Positions 57,185-64,000 of a stretch of DNA of 64,000 nt are shown piece by piece (the stretch's first letter is position 1; each line of letters begins with the position of its first letter). The notes under the pieces were generated by a model. The model was given only the letters and a program-made list of their open reading frames with translations, was not told where the DNA came from and searched no databases. The position numbers were made by a program, and so were the translations under genes. Source of the DNA: Coriolopsis trogii (Eukaryota > Basidiomycota > Agaricomycetes > Polyporales > Polyporaceae); assembly GCA_020543525.1 (NCBI GenBank), contig JAHYIO010000005.1, positions 1-64,000 on the forward strand, given 5' to 3'.

Positions 57185-58743
57185 ATCTACTGACGCACCG
57201 GAACGTTCTGGGTATCGTCTAGAGGGTCGTAGAAGCCGACTTGGATCAGCTTGATTGATGAGAATTGACGGGCGCGGCACGGTTCCTCTCGCAGCCATGG
57301 CGAAGGTTCTGTCAAGAGTGAAGACGGACGTATAGCTTGTACGACTAGAGTTTGTGTGAGCACGCGAGTCCGTCGACTCAATACCATTGCTTCTTGAGGG
57401 AACGTACATATTCGATCTCGTGTCTCGAGTCGTACAGTCATGCGGAAATAAAGAGACATCTGTTGGGGACTTGAGGTTGCCGAACTCAGTACAACACGAC
57501 AACTCAGTGCATGCCATCGCAGAACGCACCCATAACTGTATATGAGAAGCGGTACCTGGATGAGCTTAAGGAAGCATACCTGTCAGTGTAACAATACGCC
57601 ATCAGTCCGGTTGTGGGAGAGTGCCGAGAGGTCTTGTACAACCGCGGTGAAGCTATTGCGAGTGCGGCGGCCCTGTGACCGCTCGGCATCGAGTCGGATG
57701 AATATGTGTACATCTGCAGAGTGCATTCCTGACCGACAGCAAGAGACGTCATCTGTAAAACATGGTAACTTCCAGAGAACTCACCAGAGTCGAGGGTCAT
57801 TGGAGATGACGTCGCGTGCGCGTCATGCCAGGTTCTTCGAAGATGTACGTGCGTTGGGACTGTCTCAAGGGCAGTATCAGGTAGTCGTAGGACCATTGGA
57901 GGAGTACTTCTCGTTGGGACGAGCGTTCCATCACTCAATTGAGACGACTCTGCTTGGAGGTCGTAGCCGGCTGCCAACGCCAATCACCTGTTGCCAGTGA
58001 GCGCCCCACTGTCCGCAGTGGGTCAATCAAACTTCGGCCAAGTAAGATGGATGTTCGCTCCCGAGACATCGCGTGAGCACCATCCATGTACGACGCTCAC
58101 CTTTGATGAATTGGTGTACTCGCTGAGCTTGTTGGTCCGACTAGAAGCTCCGGCTCGGGTGGCGAGGGAAGCCATATGAGAACGTGTATATTGAACTGTA
58201 GCGGCTGCGAACGCAACGTGCATGATTAGTTTGAACGTTTGCGGTCAATTCTATGGAGTTGTTCGTGTTGCCTCGCTAGTACGAGGTACGATGTTCTATA
58301 TTGAGGGAGACGGTAAGGGCTTACCTTAGGAAGCGCTGTGAGACTGTTCCGCACCAGATGTTTTCCTTCATGATACATGTGACGCCATTGGAAATACCAC
58401 GTTGGTCTTCATTGTATTGAGGACTTCCAGTATTCGGGTCGGCTCTCGGCAGTGGCGTTTGGAATATTTCGGCAGGTCAACATAGACTGACGGATGCGCA
58501 AGGGGTTGCGTTTACTTCGACAAGTCGGTGACGAGCGCGGGTGAGCGAAGGAATACTCGCAGAGGATCTGATTTGAAGTGCAGCAGTTGGCAACGCGGCT
58601 CGTACTAGAGCCCCTGAGAGCGACAGTTGGAGACTAGGAGCAGCATATTCATCGCTGCTCAGGGCCGCCGAAAGCGAGGCGAGGCGGACCCACAAATGTC
58701 TATCAGTCATACATCCTTCTGCATGCGTGCGTGACTTTTCTGT
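57185..58743. other. No firm gene
   Basis: Overlapping frames on both strands at 57504-58000. The minus strand shows short exon-like stretches (for example SRLRPPSRVVSIE near 57970) that soon hit stops. Possibly a decayed gene, but not supportable. Confidence 0.35.
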
Positions 58744-58999
58744 GCGACACAGGAGGGAAGAATGCAAACACAATTGCCTCTAGGGTCAAGCTCAGTGACG
58801 GCGAGCGATACACGAGGATACTAACCTTTCGTTGGTGCTTGTCGTGCAGTGACGTATGTTTTGACGAGGTTGCGACACAGGAGGGAAGAATGCAAACACA
58901 ATTGCCTCTAGGGTCAAGCTCAGTGACGGCGAGCGATACACAAGGATACTAACCTTTCGTTGGTGCTTGTCGTGCAGTGACGTATGTTTTGACGAGGTT
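58744..58999 (+). repeat. 128 bp tandem duplication
   Basis: 58744-58871 and 58872-58999 are identical but for one base (ACGAGG versus ACAAGG). This is a recent local duplication in sequence of unknown role. Confidence 0.9.
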
Positions 59000-59441
59000 G
59001 CTGCGACGTAGTACGCAGAACCCAAGCAGATCGAAGAGCAAGGAGAAGCAATCCCAAGACTCACTAGAGTGTTCTAGTCCAGGGCACAACAGCTGCACAT
59101 CACAGCAGCTTTTCTGACAATGGGAGACGGCGTTGACATTGGTGCACCATGTCGGCGAAGGGAGCTCATATGACACTGCATCCACATGTCAACCTGTTCG
59201 GGGGGTACTCGTCAGGTGTTTGTTTTACCAGTGGATTGAGTGAAGGACATACTCGATCTGTATATGTCTTTCCCATCCGTACGCTGGTGAGTATAAAGAG
59301 GAGGGAACGCGATCGTCTCTAGCAGCAGCAACAGCACACTCGCTCAGCTCTCTCAATCGCTCTCTTTCGTACTCCCAAACGTGAGTAAGGCTCTCATCAG
59401 ACAAACGTATCGACTCATCTTCCTGTTCCCCAGTCTTCGCA

Positions 59442-59830
59442 ATGTACTTTTCCACCTTCTCCAAGATCGTATTGGCGGCCGTGCACGTCGGTATCGTCAC
59501 CGCCAATGTTCTTCCCGTCGGCAGCCGACAGTTGCCAGGTCTCCCTTCGATCATTTGCACGACGGATGCGGAATGCGGATCGCTGCCATTCAGCGAATGC
59601 GTTTCGGTCGACACGGTCAAAGACATAGTCGAGCAAGTGCCGGTCCTGGGTACCTTCCTCAATCCACTCTTGGCTGCGCTTCCGGTGCCGTTGCCAGAGA
59701 ACGCAGTGAGTATTTTATGCTGTACGCTTCCGCATGCCAGGGCTGAGCCTGAGCAATCTACAGGGACTCTGCCTTCCCCTCGGGCTCACAAGCGTTCTGG
59801 GTGGAGGGCTCTAACTTTGCCTTCTCATAA
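59442..59830 (+). CDS. Small secreted Cys-containing protein
   Basis: The start is the ATG at 59442 (MYFSTFSKIVLAAVHVG), a convincing signal peptide. The mature part is short: CTTDAECGSLPFSECVSVD, then the hydrophobic segment VLGTFLNPLLAALPVPLP. The first exon ends at a GTGAGT donor after 59705. The last exon most likely starts after the AG at about 59777 and ends at 59814 or 59830 depending on frame; the second frame (SGSQAFWVEGSNFAFS) reads more naturally, but the phase is unresolved. A 5' leader intron (GTGAGT at 59381) is likely. Such small secreted proteins are common in wood- and plant-associated basidiomycetes; role unknown. Confidence 0.6.
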
Positions 59831-60082
59831 TCGCTGCCCTGAGCAGACCTGCGGCGCAAATCAGGCTAGTAGACTGGTACGGTTGATGTATGCTGAGTGA
59901 ACAGAGGTGGTTCATGTTGGTGTCAGCGAGTTTGTAGTGGATACTAGTATCGATGTCCGGTGGCGACCGCGATTTGAAGTCTATTCAGAGTGTGAGCGTT
60001 TCAAGTAGAAGTTTCAGTTGTCCGACCCCAAGTCGTCGTGGAGCGGCGGGGCGCGGCCAACCGGGAGCATCTTCAGTAGGAT

Positions 60083-60463
60083 GGATGCATCCCAGGACGG
60101 TGGTGTCCGTCACCACGGATGCATCCCAAGGCGCATGCATGTCAGTGAAATTTATTGTCCATGGAGGAATTCAATGTATGTAGTCATGTAGTTTGCGCGA
60201 TTCACAAAATGAGTACATGAACAGAGGGAGATCAGAGGTCACAATAAGCAGTGCAGGGAGATGGCAGAGAGGTACATTGAACATGACGACAGCATGCATT
60301 CAGGACACATACACCGATACACCAATATACGTAAGAAAAGTAGAATACATATTGTCAGCAAACCGCACGCCAATACCAAGTCTTAATCACATACTGAGTG
60401 CTGTCCTCCCGCCGGACGCATCCAGGATGCATCCGAAGGTGACGCTCACTTTAGGATGCATCC
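60083..60463. repeat. Four GGATGCATCC palindromes bracketing 330 bp
   Basis: Perfect 10 bp palindromes lie at 60083-60092, 60117-60126, 60425-60434 and 60454-60463, two at each end of a 380 bp segment. GGTGTCCGTCACCACGG separates the first pair. This looks like a repeat element with subterminal palindromes. It overlaps the 3' end of the AMP-binding remnant. Confidence 0.55.
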
Positions 60464-61071
60464 AACTGCGGTCCTCCGCCGGTCGTGGCCGTTTCCAGTG
60501 TAAGGGAAATCATCCACGGTGATGTACTGAGTCGGCACGGCGTAGGAAGGCTGCACAAGCGAGGCGGCAGCAATCGCCGCCGAAACACCATCCAGTTCTA
60601 CACGGAAGCCCTGCGCAGCAATTGGGAAGCTTCATCGGTGCTTCTAGTTCGTCGTCCCGCGATGACTGACGTACCTTCACCTCCACCTGGTCATCGACTC
60701 TGCCCAAGTGCTCCAGCTCTCCATTCTCGCGCCATCTCCCCAGGTCTTCCGTGTTGAACATAAAGCTCCTGCGACGTGAGACGAGGAGTCATGAGTTTGC
60801 TGCGCAGTCCCAGACGAGGGGTGGAGCGGAGCTACTCACCCGTCGTTTGCGAACGGATCGAGCTTGTATCTCTCGGATGTTTTGTCGGGAAGGTTGACGT
60901 AGCCCTTGCTGACGCACGATCCGCCGGCCCACATTACCCCCGGCCCGCCAACAGGAACAGGCTTCATGTCCTCGTCCAGAACATAGACATTGGTTTTCGG
61001 TACGGGCGCGCCGATCGTGAGGAGTTCACCTGGGGTGTGCAAGCGCACGGTGTTCACGATAGCGTATGCGC
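60446..61071 (-). pseudogene. AMP-binding (NRPS-like adenylation) domain remnant
   Basis: Three exons with good splice sites: 61071-60840, about 60757-60675, and 60610-60446. They encode the second half of an adenylate-forming enzyme: AIVNTVRLHTPGELLTIGAPVPKTNVYVLDED, GYVNLPDKTSERY, FMFNTEDLGRWRENGELEHLGRVDDQVEVK and GFRVELDGVS. The usual catalytic Lys of the C-terminal loop (TGNGK) is His here (TGNGHDRRR). The product stops soon after, inside a repeat with GGATGCATCC palindromes, so the carrier and reductase or thioesterase parts are lost. Upstream, VEQLIENEWGDVLTTL near 61500-61550 is also family-like, but the middle core motifs were not found. Best read as a truncated remnant. Confidence 0.65.
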
Positions 61072-62686
61072 CTGCGTGTGCACGCCGACGGATATAGGGG
61101 GAGAGCGGAAATCGATGTGCCGCAAGAGAGTATGAACGAGAGGACGAGGTCCTCAAAGTGCCGCGGTGGGTGCGGCCGTGAACGCAAGCGTCGGGAAGGG
61201 CGTACACGAGGGCATGAGCGGGGATCAAACCCGACGACAGGCGAACCGTGCCCGTACGTCGAGTTTGCGTGTAAGGGTCAAGAATGAACCAGGAAGGGGA
61301 AGGTTTTGCGAACTGAAACTGTCCGGTGACGAGGTACCAGAGGTTGTAGCGAGTTCAGGGACTCGGACATATGAAAGGTGTAACATGGGTGTGGGGCAGC
61401 GCACGGGGGGAGGAGACCAAGTTCGGAAGGGATCTGATCTACAGTCTGCAGGAGCGTCAGTATATCCTAGTAAATAGGACGTGTGCAACGTACTCAATGT
61501 CGTGAGAACGTCACCCCATTCGTTCTCGATGAGCTGTTCGACTCGCTTCGGGAGAGCGAGTATGGGCTCGCGACGGCATCTGGTGAGGCGGAGACCGTGG
61601 CCGTCGTGATGGCTGTGGTCGGGTTCGAAGGCTTTATGGCGGGCGTGAAGGGCGATGGCTCAGGACAGATGGTAATGTTCGAGATGGCAGAGATCTTGCG
61701 CCTGATGTACGTGTCCACCGGGGAGTCCCGCTGCGCTCTCTGCGTGATGAGCGAGTCAGACGGGAGAGTGGGCAGAGATGGAGGAACCGCCAGTGGAGGG
61801 AGCGGTCGACGTTCGGGGAACGCTACATGTGTCGATCGAGTCGCGAGGGGAGAAGGGAGAAGGCTTGTAGTCGCCGGCGTTCATATCTTCCTGGTTGTAG
61901 GGGGACTTGAAATGCTCTCGCTGTCGCTCTCGGGGCACGTAGAGGCGACGGGTGGCAGACGTGGGTGCGGAAATGGGCGCCGATTGTCGTACAGTCGCTG
62001 GAGTCCCATCGGTGACGTCAGTAACACTACGTCCTTCACTGCTCGAGTTCTGAGAGCCGCGTAGGTTGGTCATCGAGGATCCTGGACGAGAGCGTGTGGT
62101 GCCGTTGCTCTCCAGGCTGGATAACCTCCATAGGAGTCTGCTCGTGTCCCTCCCCGGCTCCCAACTACGTCTCGACTCGTCGAGCGCACTTGGGCAACGT
62201 CCAATGCCCGGGCGGAGAACAGGACAAGGCTTGCCACGTCCACACTGCACGCATGGGGGGCAGTTTGGGACGTGCGCGAAGGCGAAGGCGAGGGTGGGAG
62301 CTCGGGCGATCTCTGGAGGAGAGACAAGGAGACGAAGCAATGGCGAGCTCGAAAGCTCCATTCTGAAGGGCCGTCAGACTGCCGACGAAGGTTCTAATCT
62401 GTAAAGACATCAGTCGTGGTCTCGCAGGCCCAGCAGATACTCAAACGCACCACATTCGCCCAAAGGTGTCGGATTGCTCGGATACCAGATGTCTTGTCGA
62501 CATGCTCACACCCCAGTAACGTGCGGAGATCGTGTAGGCTATCATTATATGCTCACTTCAGCACCACAACACATCTGGATCTCGAGAAAACACGTACCGG
62601 CCCTCCCTTTTGCACTCCAAAAACGCCCTTTCCTCCCACTTACCCCAAGTGTTACAAAGGCTGGAGCACGTTTCGATCTAAGTACA
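61072..62686. other. No firm gene
   Basis: Apart from the short AMP-binding-like stretch near 61500-61550, open frames on both strands at 61483-62404 overlap and are Ser/Pro/Arg-rich, without recognisable domains. Confidence 0.4.
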
Positions 62687-63261
62687 TCAAACGTTCAAGA
62701 ATCCTGACCACTTCTGAATTAACGGCAGTATCACCTTTCTCCAAACTTCAAGCGGTCCATCTGTGCCCCTCGCGTGGAATAAAAACTGTTCACGGTGCCT
62801 TCGTGTGCCTGAGAGGTCGTGTACATGTTAGTAGGGAGTGTATGGTCTGGATAGGATCGCTCACAATCGGGGCAAGTGTATCTCAGATTCGTCGCGAATT
62901 TGGCCAGATTGAGGTGGACCAGTCGCTCCAATCGATGAGTGTTGGATGTTGGTCCACCAGACGACGGCCAGAACCCTAAGAGAACTGGTCGCGTCGACGG
63001 GCAGCTCCGCTTCCATTCGCGCATGCGCCTTTTGACGTCATTAGTCCGGCCGACCTTGATGATATGAGAATGCGACCGGGACGTCTCTGTTGTACATGAA
63101 GTCAGACAGCAACCCCTCCTCCGAAGCGCAATAGTCCTTACTTGGGATGGCGTATGAGTAAATGTATCCATCCGCCTCCGCAAGAGACAACGGCATGGAC
63201 TTGGTTCGCCTCAATAGGTGTTGTACGCTCTTCTTGCACCGAGGACGCGCGATACTAGTGC
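62687..63261 (-). CDS. T5orf172 (DUF1766) GIY-YIG-like protein, 5' exons unresolved
   Basis: Three exons join in frame: 63261-63142, 63086-62865 and 62808-62687. Family hallmarks: GYIYSYAIP, then IIKVGRTNDVKRRMREW, LERLVHLNLAKF, and a split CPDC...RRHREQFLF (Cys-x-x-Cys plus His-Arg-Glu), ending WSGFLNV with the stop at 62687. The T5orf172 domain has a GIY-YIG nuclease-like fold and is widespread in basidiomycetes; activity is unproven. The second intron (62809-62864) contains a perfect CTAAC branch site. The 5' end is open at 63261. An ATG-started frame at 63772-63551 (MDSITRLPCEQE) may supply the N-terminus, but the join is not visible. Confidence 0.82.
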
Positions 63262-64000
63262 CTGAAGAACGGGTGAGGAATAGTCATTCAATGCAGAACA
63301 ACCGTCATTTACGTTGCCGTGCCCTCGCCATGTCAACTTGTCCTGGTCGTGAGTGATGACTTACTCGGAACGCTTCAAATTCGCTGACAATTCAAATTTC
63401 CGAATGTACTCGTGAGCATAGCATGAGAGCGACCACATACCGTGTCGCAGTACTCACAAGTGAATGAAATAACCCAAAAGATGGAGTGAAGAGTGTCCTT
63501 GGAATGTGATGACAGGGATTAGACAGCAGAAGACGGTCAGGGTGAAGTACTCAACTAGCGTCAGCGCGAGAATAGTCTTGTCGCGCTAGTCTTCTCTTGA
63601 GCAAATTGCTAAATGCGGAGTGTTCTCGCGACGAACGTGAAAGGAAGGAGACTAAACCCAGCCCCAGAGCCGTCTGGTCGCTCTTGCTGATAGCTCGGTG
63701 TACTTCGATGGCAAGCACCGCTATTGGAAGCGCGAGCTCTTGCTCACACGGTAGACGAGTAATCGAATCCATTTGCTATCTAACGCAATACGTGCAGTAC
63801 ATCTGTCAAACGCCTAGTTAGTGTCCGTCTTGTGCTGCCCGTCAAGCACACTAACGTACCAGATAACAGAGTTCATCGTTCTTCTTGAACGCGACTGCCA
63901 GATTGCTGTGGTCTCCACGGTCACCGAGACGCATACAGTTGACTACCTGTCCAGCACCTCAGCGAATGCAAGAAACCCAGACGATTGAAAACACGTACTC
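63262..64000. other. Possible 5' exons of the T5orf172 gene, otherwise nothing recognised
   Basis: A minus-strand frame at 63772-63551 could be its first coding exon. No other feature is supported before the right edge. Confidence 0.35.

Noticed and set aside
57504..58000. Overlapping frames of ~155 codons on both strands
   Set aside because: Neither strand shows a family motif, and exon-like stretches on the minus strand run into stops.
61483..62404. Frames of ~190-200 codons on both strands upstream of the AMP-binding remnant
   Set aside because: They overlap each other and lack the expected adenylation core motifs; low-complexity Ser/Pro/Arg composition.

Overview
The window looks like nuclear DNA of a filamentous basidiomycete (Agaricomycetes). 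Genes are split by many 45-80 bp GT..AG introns with CTAAC-like branch sites. The families seen are typical of that group: F-box/LRR-like pseudogenes, non-canonical G-alpha subunits, OrsD/RecQ helicase, DUF6924-like, T5orf172 and NRPS-like adenylation fragments. No rRNA or tRNA gene or CRISPR array was seen. All exon models are read by eye and have not been checked against transcripts.

Layout. 1-2.9 kb (-): an SNF2-type ATPase/helicase running off the left edge. 3-5.8 kb: a repeat-rich divergent intergenic region with a 330 bp MITE (48 bp perfect terminal inverted repeats), an 18 bp quasi-palindrome in 8 copies and a ~110 bp direct duplication. 5.8-8.8 kb (+): a large protein of unknown function. 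9.65 kb: a 139 bp near-perfect palindrome.

10.2-20.8 kb is a two-gene divergent unit. A minus-strand OrsD zinc-finger/RecQ helicase, of the telomere-linked helicase type, carries one in-frame stop. A plus-strand protein has an N-terminal region resembling the ParB/sulfiredoxin fold. Between them lie six 59 bp tandem repeats, each holding a perfect CTGACGC-T-GCGTCAG palindrome, flanked by mirrored promoter arms. 20.9-29.3 kb: a satellite-like array interrupted by a young Ty1/copia retrotransposon (567 bp LTRs identical by eye, 5 bp target duplication), itself interrupted in its integrase by an 859 bp hAT-like non-autonomous element.

31-64 kb is more ordinary. It holds two atypical G-alpha genes (31.4 kb; 50.5 kb, the latter with a break before its P-loop), an acetamidase/formamidase, a convergent pair of paralogues of unknown function (38.1 and 40.5 kb), three decayed F-box/LRR copies (41.4, 43.9, 52.5 kb), a DUF6924-like gene, a disordered homeodomain-like protein, a small secreted protein, an AMP-binding remnant and a T5orf172 gene.

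The most notable single gene is at 54.6-57.2 kb: a secreted precursor with nine near-identical ~43-residue repeats. Each repeat is encoded by its own phase-0 exon (six are exactly 129 nt), and most are bounded by Lys-Arg pairs, as expected of a KEX2-processed repeat peptide precursor. Together with the ParB-like/RecQ pair and its palindrome array, this is the best candidate for undescribed biology here.
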